Assembly: GCA_011800805.1 (NCBI GenBank)
Contig: MPNW01000140.1
Coordinates: 140,464-204,463 of the forward strand
Direction of reading: 5' to 3'
Origin: Hirudo medicinalis
Lineage: Eukaryota; Annelida; Clitellata; Hirudinida; Hirudinidae
DNA: 64,000 nucleotides
The notes under the pieces were generated by a model, which saw nothing but the letters and a program-made list of their open reading frames with translations, was not told the DNA's origin and made no database searches. The position numbers and the translations under genes were made by a program. This document shows, piece by piece, positions 23,657 through 35,636 of this stretch (the first letter of the stretch is position 1; each line of letters opens with the position of its first letter).

Positions 23657-26600
23657 ATGATAAACTCAAAAGAAATGATTGCCTACAAAAAACGCATCGA
23701 TTTCCTTGAAAACGAGTTAGCCGAAGCAAAGCTGAAAATTTTAGATTTGGAGCAGCAGCTAATTTCCTCGCTTGGATCAACATGCAAAGCATCACCATCG
23801 TATACCGACAGTTATTCTCAATATGACAGTTTTGACATCGTGCGAGAGACACCTGTGATTGGTGAGCGATACTTTCTGGTTGGTTATGTGCCTCAGGAAG
23901 TTTGTTACACTCAACTGTTTCGGATAGCAGTAATGTAATAAATATTGCAATGTTTCGTGCTATAAACATTAAAACTGTTATAAAATAAACTATTACTTGC
24001 AGAAGTGCTAACAGCTGAAGCTTTGGCAGAAGTTGCAGAATCATCAATTGCTCAATCAAGCTATGTTTATGATCCAGATATGAAGATGTATTATGATAAA
24101 CACTCAAAGTGTTACTATGATGCAGTAAATCATCTTTAAATATTTAATAACTGAATTCAATATTCATTTTACAATTTTTATTTTTAACTTTGATTGCATT
24201 ATTTAATCATTGAATAATATCAGGTTTCATAATAACATCATCTTTTAAATTATATTTGTGAGGACAAAAATCTGTTTGATGGCTTAAATTAAATTTAATG
24301 AATAAATTCATCATCTAAAATGCATGATTAACTCGTTGCAGGAGAGATCACTTTATTATGAGCCAAGCAGTGGTGTGTACTACAGCTACAATGAAGAATC
24401 ACAAAACTATGAGTTTCATTCCCAAATCAACATGCAAGATTTCAATGTTATTTCTCACATCCTCAAAAATAAAAGCAGTCATTCTAACCTACCTGAACCA
24501 GTAATTAAAAAAGTAACTTTCATGTATTATCTCTTTTAATGTTTTCTTGAACACAGTTATTGGAAAGTATTTAAATAATTTAGCTTAAGTTCCAGAAATC
24601 CAAATTAATTATTTATGAAACCTTGCTTTATTAAATAGTTCTTATTCAAATTTTATTGAGACATTTTGCAACTCGGTTCGCAAAAATCTTATCAGGTCAT
24701 CAAACGGGGGAATAAAGTGAAGAAATTCGACGGCAGTTCGAGCAAATGTAACGATGAGGCTGGCCTTCAAAAGTCAGAAATTGAGGAAGGAGAAATTCTT
24801 TCAAATGATGATGATGATGATGACGACTTTAATGACGACGACGATGACCATGATTACAATGGCGATAAGGTATCGGATAATACCAGAAGCATCGCAGCAG
24901 ATGAGATGGATTTGAGAAGCAGTTGAGTTCACTTTTACGAAGTTAAAAATCACATGCACGAGAATAATCTCATTCGATGCAACTTTTATTTTGCAAGTAA
25001 ATAATTTTAATTTTGTGCAAGTTATTTAGTTATTCGTTTATTATAATTACGATTGCGATCGCAGTGCCGGAGACGTACATGTCGTGCATCAGGGCCGTCG
25101 TGAAAAGTTCGAATTGTCTGCAAATCAATTCCCTCGTCGTCCTCACCTGCAAAGGCGCGTCGATCGGGAGAGACGAGTCGCTCGAGCACGACGTCGTCAT
25201 TTCGGACCTGAAGATCAGCAGGGTGAGATTTTTAATCTTTTTTAAGTTGTGGATATTAATTTCCATAAAGCCATGATGATGGCCAACAATATGGTGAGTA
25301 ATACTTGTATTAATTAGTTATACTAATCAAATAAAAATTGCTCACAGATGCACTGCAGCATCAAGTACGACGAAAGCCTCAGGGAATACTTCGTCACCGA
25401 CGAAGGAAGCGTTTCTGGAACTTTTGTTAACGACAAACGAATCGGGGAGGTGAATTGAACGACGATGCATTATAATTTATTCCTTTAAATCACTTTATTC
25501 GGACGCTTCAGGCTATTATTAGACACTTACAAGTAAACATTAATGGTGTGAATATATCATGAACCACCTCTGATGTCTTTCAGAACAAGGAGGTCGGTGC
25601 ATCTCATCGCCTTCAACATCTCGACCTTTTAAGGATAGGCGACTCCACGACCTTTGAACTTCACATCCATCCTCGTTCCGACACGTGTCGTGGATGCGAA
25701 CCCTGGAATCTCAAAGTGCTTTGCGACGACGATCGAAATGAATCAACCAGTTGGTTCTGAAACTTGATTCTTTGATTCTTTTGTTATGCACGCATCAAAT
25801 GCATGAGAGATTATGAGAACTTGTAATGTTATTAAACTAATTAAGTAATTTGATTTACACGATGAACATTCACATGATTAAAGGACTTTTTATCAAGAGT
25901 ATCGTTAAATACATTTGGCTGAATGAATAACATAAAATATAAGTGTTTTCAAATTTGGATGTTCCATTTTATGTAGAACGTCATAGCTATTGCCCTAAAA
26001 GCACCACTGATATCAAATTATTTGTTAGGAATATGCAGATGAGTTGGTCATTTAAATTCACTTTTCTCCAGAACAAATGAGCACAGATCAACAGAGGAGG
26101 TTTCAGCTAAAAATGATTAAAAAGAAATATGGACTTAAGGTTTGATGATGATCCTAAGAACGTTATTAGACATTTTCAGGTCTAATTAACATCTGTTACA
26201 TAACTTATGTAATTATGTATAATTTACATTCGATAATACATCTTAGTGATTGTTAAGTATAATTTCAGCAAGTATAAATAATATTGATTTATAATTCTAA
26301 ATTAAACGGCTTATTTAGAACATGAACTACGAAAAGCAGCCAAAACTGTCTGCAAGTTATCGGGACAGGGCAAAGAAAAGACGAGCCAAAGTGGGGAGCG
26401 ACTGTTCGTTCATCATCGCACAACCTGCATCCATTGACAGGTTAGAGTCATCAATTTATTTACTATTTAGTCTTTGTTAACCTATTTATTTTCAGAGCTC
26501 TACCTGAGTCTAACATTGGGCACAAAATGCTGAAGAAAATGGGATGGAAAAGTGGTCAGTCTTTGGGGAGAAGCCAAACAGGCCTCTTAGAACCCGTGAG

Positions 26601-26874
26601 ATCCTAATTTTCAGATGTTTTCTCCCCATTCATATTTTTCTTTTAAGATTTATTTAAAGTGCATTAAAACCTAAAATTTATTTTTTGTAATCTGTAGATC
26701 ACAGCCGAAATTCGGGTGGATGAAAAGGCTGGCATGGGCACATCAACTCGCGTGAATTTGGATGACGTCGGGAAAATATCGAAATTGAAGGCACTGATGA
26801 TAACAAAGAATCGTTATGAAAACTCAATTCCTGTGGCTGATGAATGTCTTTCATGCACTGATTGTGATTCCTAG
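23657..26874 (+). CDS. AGGF1: AGGF1 orthologue: angiogenic factor with OCRE, FHA and G-patch domains
   Basis: AGGF1 proteins are mainly nuclear; OCRE and G-patch domains are typical of RNA-splicing factors and FHA binds phosphothreonine. Eleven exons: 23657-23861, 24003-24124, 24342-24512, 24696-24921, 25065-25222, 25348-25449, 25584-25749, 26072-26139, 26319-26440, 26496-26595 and 26698-26874. They total 1617 bases, 538 residues, with all phases matching. Order: N-terminal coiled coil (IDFLENELAEAKLKILDLEQ); Tyr-rich OCRE repeats, residues about 75-150 (YVYDPDMKMYYDKHSKCYYD, SLYYEPSSGVYYSYNEES); an acidic Asp run from GAT/GAC triplets near 24808-24860; FHA, about 242-370 (ASIGRDESLEHDVVISDLKI, SGTFVNDKRIGE, then IHPRSDTCRGCEPW); KKKYGLK; and G-patch near 445-480 (GHKMLKKMGWKSGQSLGRSQ). 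Length is somewhat shorter than the human protein. The exon 4 donor (24921, GTTGAG) is the least certain junction. Confidence 0.93.
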
Positions 26875-27818
26875 ATTTGTAATTAGGAAATAATTGCCAA
26901 TAGTATGGATAACATCATTTAATGCTATTTCGTTGATTTGAAGGGATGATTAATGCACCTAACAAATTTGATGTCCTTGTAATCCCTTGGGTCAAGGGAT
27001 ACCATTTCAGAATTAAAGGTAAAAAAACGTGCAGTAATTTCCACACTACCCAATATTTATCTTAGAAAGGGTAAGAGCGTTTAATATAGTGGATATATCT
27101 GACACATTTCGACCAGGTGTATAATAGCTCGTTACCCTGTCTCTGCAAGAATAGGGTCTAAAGAAGTGAGTCAATATGGTTCTTGAGTTAATGGATCCCT
27201 TTCGCATTTATTAATACTTTTTGGGTTCATCTGATCTGATGTGTCTTCTTTCGGAGATGAAGTATTTGATAAAGAGAACCAACCTGTGGAATTTACTTTT
27301 TAAACTTTCAACCATGGCTAAGCCCTTTCCGTGATTTTTAAAATCTAAGATAAAAAAAATCATTTTATATAAAAAATTTATTTTATTTCAATAATTTACG
27401 ACTTAGGACGAAAATATTAGTAGCTGTGGTAAAGCTACTAGAATTGTCGTTGACGATACATTGTTGGTAGTCTTGTAACTTCTCAAAAATCGTTATCATT
27501 AAATAGGTAATGGTGGGTAAAATGTTGATGTTGGGCGAGCAATCTCAAATTTTGTAGATTCTACATATTGGGCAGACAATGATTTACATTCAAATGTTAG
27601 AATGATTCTATTCATTTCGGCTATATGACCATCCACACCAGCTGGCAATGAAAAGTTTGACAGACTGAATGGTCTATCCCTTATGTACATGCATCAAGAT
27701 ATTGAAATACAGAGGTCGTCATGTCATATAGAGCGCCGCATTTCTTCGCATAACTTTCCTGTGAATTTTATAACCTCAAATTTGGTGTTATAATTTATGC
27801 TTTAACAGGAAATGCAAA
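26875..27818. other. Gene-free spacer
   Basis: 3' flank of AGGF1 and AT-rich sequence. No exon seen. Confidence 0.5.
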
Positions 27819-28455
27819 TTGTTCGTCATGTCTTTAAGATCGGTTTCACGTATTTGCATAATTAATATCAATGCCGCTAAAAAGCTCAAGAAAGAGGATA
27901 TACATCCGGCGAAACATATGATTGATTATGGGGACTTTGACTCTGACTGGAAGTCAGTAATTATTCTAGACGAAACAAAGTTTAACATCTATGATCCTGA
28001 TGGGTGCCACTATTACTGGAATGGAGAGGTTTATTGCAGTAGAAATTTCGGAGGTTCCGTTATGGTATGGAGAGCATTTTTAGCATGCGGTCAAACAGAA
28101 TTAACTTTTCTGAGAGGAAAACAGGCTTCCAAGGATTAAATCAAAACCATCTTCAGTATACTCCCTTTGCTATGATTCACCATGAAAATGACTTTGATTT
28201 CCATCAAGATACACCTCATAGGAGGCGATGGCATTTTTTTCTGAGCGTCATGGAATGGGCTGTCGAAAGAGGCGATATGTCCTAATCATCTAGGTATGCA
28301 ATAGACGTTAATAAACAATTAAAGAGGCGATAATTGAGGCCTGGAAAATCTTGCGAAAAGAATACCTGGAACGATTAATGTCATCAACGAAGTCAATATG
28401 TATTGATGTAATAGAAAAGAAGGGACAGAGACGTTTATTTGAATTAATAACATGA
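27819..28455 (+). mobile_element. Dead Tc1/mariner transposase fragment
   Basis: Reads in order: DSDWKSVIILDETKFNIYDP (first catalytic Asp), GGSVMVW, FHQDTPH (second Asp region), and a C-terminal stretch near 28335-28430 (AIIEAWKILRKEYLERLMSS). The frame shifts after 28139 and the third acidic catalytic motif is not recognisable. The N-terminal DNA-binding region is missing. I did not find clear terminal inverted repeats. Confidence 0.85.
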
Positions 28456-29823
28456 TTTTGAACCCTTAATACATTTACAGGAAACTTAAAGATATGACGA
28501 ATGCGAAAAACGCATATTTGCGATTTTAACGCATATTTCTGGAATGTATCATCATATCATACAGAAATTTCCGAATCTGAAACTCTATAAAATAACATAT
28601 CGAAATTTGGTTTTGAAAAAATAGTTCAATCAAAAGTTATCGTAAAAAAATCAGAGCGCCTTTAAAGATATGCCGATCAGTTTACTAGTAGAGACAATAG
28701 TTGATAATTTTGGTAGATTAGGTCGTGTTGCATTTTTATAAAACTGTAACTTTGAATATAAAAGACCTTAAACCATTTTATAATTAATAAGCAAACTGGC
28801 TATAAAATATCCGCCGGCTTATATTTGCATCAGCAAGCGATTTATGAATTCAGGCCCCTCCCTCGTCAAAGTATTCTAGATCGCCCCCTGCACAAGTTTA
28901 AATAATTCAATGCAAAAAATAAAACAAGATACACTAATTTCTTAGTAAATAAAGCTAGGAGGTCCTAAACATTTGTGACTAGAACGATTTTCATGTACTA
29001 GGATCTTAATTACCGCTGTGTTTCATTAATCGAGTTTCTCCTTTACGCATTTCCTGTAAATTACCCCATTGATACTTTGAGGGGTGCAAAGTAAATATAC
29101 AGCACTAATTGTCCTCAAATGCGTCATTGACATTAATTGTTCGAGGATCTATTATTCGGCGACTTTTCTGGCGCTATATAATGTTGTATTTGGCTTAGAG
29201 ATTGTATAAAACGCTTATTACCTTTGTGGTACTTGGGCAAGAGACTTTAATCAAATATACTAAACTAAAATGGTGTTCGGGAAGACCTGTAATCTTGCCG
29301 TCATGGATGCTTTGATGTAATTTTAATATTACACGCCGTGAAGGTACAATAAAGAAGAAGGTGAAGGTACGTTAAATTGTTGTTCCCGTTTTCTCGTCCA
29401 CAAGAAAAATTATGAATTGATGCATCCGTGTCAACAAGCTTGTTTTAGGCAAATTGGCTGGCTTATGTTATTGTAATGCAATCGAGATAAGACGAAAATA
29501 TATTTCACATAATTGCCTAAACGATGTTTTGTTGTTTTATTTTTCGCTTGAAAGCTTCTATAAAGTATTTAGAATTTGCTAGAGACTTCTGTTGACATAG
29601 TAGTCGTCCGAGAATTAATACCTGGTTGATATCCGCCTTCGTCGATTTTTGAGTTCGTTATTATACGCATTTAAGGTAACTAATATAACATGTTTTTGTC
29701 GCGTATCTGAGGAATTTAGTTATTCTAATTTCGTTTTAAAGCTAGTGAGTTTATTTAGTTAACTTTAATCCAATAATGCCATGTTGCTTTTGAAAAGGAC
29801 TGGAATTGCTTTTCTCGTGTCAA
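28456..29823. other. Gene-free stretch upstream of the UBA-protein gene
   Basis: AT-rich, no protein-kinase motif on either strand. Around 28850-28910 a C-rich stretch (GCCCCTCCCTCGTCAAAGTA) may be a transposon end, but I cannot name it. Confidence 0.45.
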
Positions 29824-31363
29824 ATGGAAAAACACATGTTTCAAAATAGTAGAACAGAGATGTCACAGCCATTGATTGTGCCTGACAATAGTTCAAAAGA
29901 GGATCCACTTTCAAATCTTTCAAGATCTCTGGACAAAGAAAATGAATGTGAGTTCCATGATGTCATTCATTCTGATGGAACATTCAGTGGGATTTAATCT
30001 TTGCAATTTTTTTTGTACAGATATTTTTTGTTTGGTTAATTTATGTAATTGTATGGAAGATGAAGTTTTAGTACCTGAGGTTAAATTCCCAAAGTGAAAT
30101 TATTAAAAATAACTTAATCTGCAAATGTAAACTCCTAGAAAAACAAGTATTTACTTGGTTTCCCTGCAACATTGTAAAGCTCTTTTCTAATGCAAGATCA
30201 CTGTTCATATTTTTTTATTAAGTGAATATCTGAAGATATTGCAATAATAAGTATAATTCTATGACAGCAAGGTTTTATAAGAATGGTCAGGTAATTCTTG
30301 TCAGTGTGGTGAATATTCTTCTTAAGAGTCTTGTTCCTCTTGGTTGAATAAAGCAAATTATTGAAAAACCATAATTCTTATAGTAGTTTCATTCTTAGGT
30401 TGCTTGCCACACTACATAACTGATCAGACTATGCCGACCTGTTATCCATATGCCAGTGAACGACTGAAAGTCACCATTGCCAATGCTGACAGAACTGCTT
30501 GTTCTTCGAGCTGTGAAAACCTCAGAGTTTCCAACAGAGAGAAGGACTCGATGTTTGACATCAAACTCTCCAAAGCCAACTCGGACAACCCCGTCTTCGG
30601 CTCCCAGAGTTCCAACTGCATGCCTCCCATCCCGCCCCGAGATTACCTCTGGCATGCCCCTTCCAAAACACCAAAAACAATCGAGATTCATCCAGTGCTT
30701 CAAGATGGAGAGAAGCTCAGCAACACCCACTACTGGCTTCTTCCAGGAAAGCAGCAGTACATGAAGGATGCGAATTGTGAGGCTAAGGAAGGGAAAAAGA
30801 AAGCAGAGAATTATGAAAACTTTAAGGAGGCTGTGGCCTGTGAGAAAGCCAACAGGAATTCCGACCAATCAAAAAACTCTGTTGGGAATGTAAAGAATAA
30901 ACTCCACTCGAAAGATTTAAAAATTGGAAGGTTGTTGTGTGACGGGAGGACGGCGGTCGACGATGACGAGCCACTTTTGGATGCAGGGTGTGACAATGCG
31001 ATCGAAGGTGCCTACGACAACATGACGATCCAGGCAATGCTCGATCCAGAGATTAAATTCAACAGCCACCTCTCTTTGCCCGGAAGTGACGAGCTCTTTG
31101 ACGAGAAATGTGCCTCCTTGGGGGAGGCGAAGGACATGATCGAAGTCGTTCACTCGGCAGTGGAAGGGGTGTCCCTGGAAGAGTGCCAAACCGCACTTTC
31201 TTTGCTCCACTGGAATGCCAACGCTGCCGTAAAGTACCTGAAAGTCGAGAGCCTTTTCAGGTTGGCCTTGGCCTCCAGAAGTCGTTGCAAGCAGGTCCTC
31301 GAACTGAACCACTGGGACTTGAACAAGGCAGCTTCTGACTTGTTGGACCTGTCGGCCATCTGA
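29824..31363 (+). CDS. ACK/Mig-6-like UBA protein lacking a kinase domain
   Basis: ACK (TNK2) is a Cdc42-activated tyrosine kinase whose tail carries a Mig-6-homology region and a ubiquitin-binding UBA domain. Here exon 29824-29947 (strong GTGAGT donor) joins 30399-31363 in phase 1, giving 362 residues from the ATG at 29824. Visible parts: a Pro-rich PPIPPRDY near residue 116; EKLSNTHYWLLPGK near 146, the most conserved piece of the ACK/Mig-6 homology region; IQAMLDPEIKF; and the UBA region from about 285 to the end (VEGVSLEECQTALSLLHWNA, YLKVESLFRLAL, CKQVLELNHWDLNKAASDLL). No SAM, kinase, SH3 or CRIB domain is present, and none is found upstream as far as AGGF1. Either this is a free-standing tail protein or missing exons lie beyond AGGF1 in a very large intron. 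Confidence 0.75.
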
Positions 31364-34125
31364 ATAACGATTTCCGTAACTCTATCCTCGAAAGCGCACT
31401 GTGGTAATTTTTCGCTCGAACCGAGCGGTATCTGTGCCACTTGACGTTTCTCTTGCAGCGATGCTTCTTTTGATGCCAATTTGGACTTTTGTTTTACAAC
31501 TGATATTTCCTCGTTTATCCACATTTATTTGTTGAGATAACTCATTAATTCCAGCTTTTTTTTTTCTTTAATTTTGATTTCTTTGGCAAACAAATTTAAT
31601 TTGATTTAAAAGCCTTCAATTTTGGCCATTACTTTGTTGATCATCTGTTATTTTGTTCGAGTGCTTCCTCGTTCTTAAATGATTCTCATCTGTGGTTTTA
31701 TGATTTTCGCTTTCATCTTACAGCAGAATAAACTTGTATATGCATCAGGACACTATTGTGCATACATTACAACTGGTATTTATTATTTCTGTTGTGGCCT
31801 GCTTGCTCCTTTCAAAGCTCTGAGCAGGCATGCAGTCTTGGCATGCGATTGGCACGTTGAATGAAATTATTTTTGTAAATTATATTTGTAGCAATAATCA
31901 GTCGACTTTGTGCTTTAAGGATGAACATAATCAATCCTACTTGATGCTCCTTGTGATTTTTGTCTACAATTTCCTCCTCAATCTCTTTTAATAAGGCTGC
32001 CAGTGGTGATGATGGTGATGATATCTTTATTTTGTTTTTTGCTTCGATGTTATTTATATCGGACCTGTCTTCTGTCCGTGAATTTCTCTCTCAAATTGTT
32101 TCCATGAAGCCAGTTGATAAAACATGGTCTGATACCAATGACGTTGTGTTTCTTCAGCCCATCAATTACAAATAGCTTGTGCTATCCGTTACCATAACTT
32201 TTTTAACGTAGGCATCTTAAATGTAATTTCTTAGGAGGATTTCTTCTGGCTTTGGATATTTTTAGGAGAAAGGGGAATGCCTTGTTGTGAGCCAACTAAT
32301 TTCAGTCGATGATTGATAAGAAGAGAATGAGGGCTTTCTTCAGTGCAACCAAGTACTATTCATGTAGCTCAGAGACTCAGTCATCGCACGAGTGTGGTCT
32401 CATAAGCACTCTCTCGGAAGTTGTTGACGCATTTAACGACGAGGAGGTCCTTCTGAATTACGATTAATGTATTGATTGTCAGTCATCACCAGCGAGTGAT
32501 TCAGCTCTGAGGCTGAGGTTCCTGGTTCTTGAAAAGCCTGGTTTGAGAAAGTTCGATGCTGATCTAGTTTAGGTAAGGTTCCACAATTTGCTAATTGTCG
32601 CGAATTAATGCTAAAACATTGATCAATTGCTGTCAAATGCGCGAGAGACCCGTCAGAGAAAATAAAAGCAATCACATCAGTAACAGATCGTCTGCTTTTA
32701 GCAACGCTTGACCCACTTTTTTTAAAGCAGTTAATAGCAAGATATCAATGGGTGGAAGCTTAGACGAATACCTTTTAAAAGGTTATTTTTCACGATATGC
32801 TGGCGAGTTTCGTATCCCGTCCTACAACATCAGCAAGTTTTTATTTGGCGTTATTTAATTATAACAACGATGATATAATTGTTGCCATTATTGTCACCTT
32901 CAGAAGTTCTGCCAACAATTACATGCAAAAGAATCGCAAGCGTTGTTTTTTACCTAATTTCGTTTCGCCCTCTTTGTTAAATTGTTGATGTCTTTCAGAC
33001 CATTTCATTAGCATTCCTTCTTAATGCAAACGAACTAAAACTGAAATTAAACTTTTGTGAATTAATTTTGTCGTGGCAAAAGATTGCAGGAAGTTGAAAC
33101 GCAACTGAGCTTATTTTGATTGACACATTCAAAGCACAAGAATTACCTTCAGCTGATCACATCATATGACTCACCAATAACCTGATGACGTCATCGACGA
33201 AGCTCTGATGAGATCCGATTGCTTAGATCATCTTCACACTACTTTCTACTCAATGTATAATTTAATTACGTTAATATTGCAATAATGATTCTATATTATT
33301 TAACCGATAATATTTTATTATTAACAATAGTTAAGTTTTATTAATAACTCGTTACTTACAAGTTTACTTAATGAATGTCAAATAATCATTTCTACGACTT
33401 CTAAATAATAGTTTTTAGACTTTTATTTTATCATAATGTTGTCTTTCGTGCATAATAAACTTGAATTATAAAATTCTCAACAAATTAGTGAATTAAAATC
33501 TAAACAGATAAAAATGCTTTCAAAATGAATTTCAAAGAATTCTATATTAATATCCTGACAATAAAACACGACTTACGAGAATTTTTTAGATAAAATATTA
33601 AAGATAATCTTAAATAATTAAAAATTAAAAAAAATGTTTCATGTTAAGAGAGTCTGGGGTTTGTCGACAGTTACATAAACGAGTTATTAAGAAGCGTCTG
33701 TCATTAATCTTTTGAAGTGAACGCTGGACACAAAAAAAACATTTAATGCACGAATTTAATTTATTGTTCATCAAAATATTAAAGAAAAAATATATAAACA
33801 ACTTTTGCCGTAAAATTAAAATTGTTATAGGTTAAATTAATTTTTACAGAAAAGCACCAAGTATGACTGTGAACATCGTCATCATTTGCAAAACCGTGCA
33901 ATGTATTTGTTAACAACTTCCTAATCTAAAAAGCACTTGTCAAAATCTATAGGCCAGCAATGTAGTTTTCCTAAAAATTATTTTTTGAAAAACTGGGTTT
34001 TCCGTATTCCTCGCCGAATTTAAGAACAATGATAAGAAATATAAGCTTACTAGATTTTTTAAACCGGCTTCGCCAGTCAAACTACATGTATAAATTCACA
34101 TAGCTACTTACCCTCAGAGAACTGG
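31364..34125. other. Presumed 3' UTR of the UBA gene, then gene-free sequence
   Basis: Several open frames of 60-80 codons occur (for example 31679-31864 and 32433-32675), but none shows a domain or splice support. Confidence 0.45.
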
Positions 34126-34206
34126 GTTTTTAGAACGGTGCTCCCTCAACGGTACCCGAACCCGCTGTCATCGCGAGAGGCGAAGTCTCGAACATTAGAC
34201 AACGCT
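34126..34206 (-). repeat. tRNA-derived SINE fragment, copy 1
   Basis: On the minus strand an A-box-like D-arm with a paired GTC...GAC stem, then a hairpin TCGC-CTCTC-GCGA, then a B-box-like GGGTTCGGGTACC. It aligns along its length with the copy at 61603-61690. Confidence 0.6.
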
Positions 34207-35636
34207 TTCAGTAGCTCTCGAGTTGAAAGCTCGTATGCGATTTAAGAAAAGGTGAAAGTTGAAAATAACAGTTGATCCAAGAATGGCATAGAGAATGTGT
34301 GCAAATTTCAAGTCGCTTCATTTCACCGTTTGGGAGGAGTTCTTGGGGCAGACAGAAACACGCACTTTCCGTTCTATATTATACATAGATATGTAGATAG
34401 TAGAACGATGACCATTTGCTTGACCGATTCACAATGATCCACAGAGTTGCTTGTTGTTGAAACAACTCTAGTGAAACCTTTTGACCCGCAGTCAACCGGG
34501 AATTATTGGGTTGAATTAGGTGTTTAATTAAGTACATACATTTAAATTTCGTTGCATGAACGCATAACTCACGTTATCATCATGTTATCATTTGGTGGAA
34601 TAAAGCGTTCTGGTGCGAGAGACGTAAAGCTTTGCACAACACCCGCTCAACCGATTTAGGTAAACTATGCAATTCAATAGTTTTGAGAAAAATGAGCGAA
34701 ATGTTACGATATTAAGGCCCTGGAAGGGTCTACCTCCAAACAATTGTCCATGGCTTCAAAATTGTCCTCAGGTTGGACAGGTTTAGCATCTCATTTGAGC
34801 ATCCCACCTTACAGTCGACGCCCGAATGATAAATCGCCACCTAGATCAGCAACTAAGATTTTTCTGCATTGTGACGCCCGGCGAACCTAATCGATAACAT
34901 AATGAAAACATTTGCTTAAAGCACTTGCGTGTCTCATCGATCAACATTGATCACCTCGACAATATTTATTGACCCTTTTATGAGGCAATTAGAATTGCGA
35001 AAATCAAATTTTAAGATATATTTAAATAGCATTTCCATATCTGTACACGACATATTGACAGAATTAATAAAACCAAGATAGCCATGTGCTTAAAAGTTTT
35101 CGACATTATCGCATTTTAACATCTACCATAATTATTTACAATGGCTAACAAATCAAAGTGAATGCAAAATCATGAAAACAAGTTCTTTGCTTAAGAACTG
35201 GTTAATAATTTATAGGATATGCCCCTTCTAAAGTAAATTGCTTTTAATTTGGTTAATTAATATGCTGCAGTGATTGAGCGATGACATTTAGTGGCCAACT
35301 CCCACTAATAAAAATATCTACTTCATTAAAAACTTAAATCAATCTTGCAAATAAATTATGAGACCTCAATCAATAAACTCTCTTGAAATTGGCCAAAAGC
35401 TGAATGCAGCATTTCAACATGATCATTATCATAGCCGAAACTTGAAAATCCATGGTTTGAAAGAACAAATATTCATAAATAAGTTTTTAAAATCATAAAA
35501 TCAATGACAAACATTTATGAATTTTCACTCAACCTAGACAAATAAATCACATGTGGTAGCAGACACTCTCAGATTAAGATGTTTGCAAATAAGTATCTGC
35601 TTTTTATCTAGTATTTCGAAAGAAAAATCTGAGATT
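34207..35636. other. Gene-free stretch
   Basis: 3' flank of the glycosyltransferase gene and AT-rich sequence; no exon seen. Confidence 0.5.
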
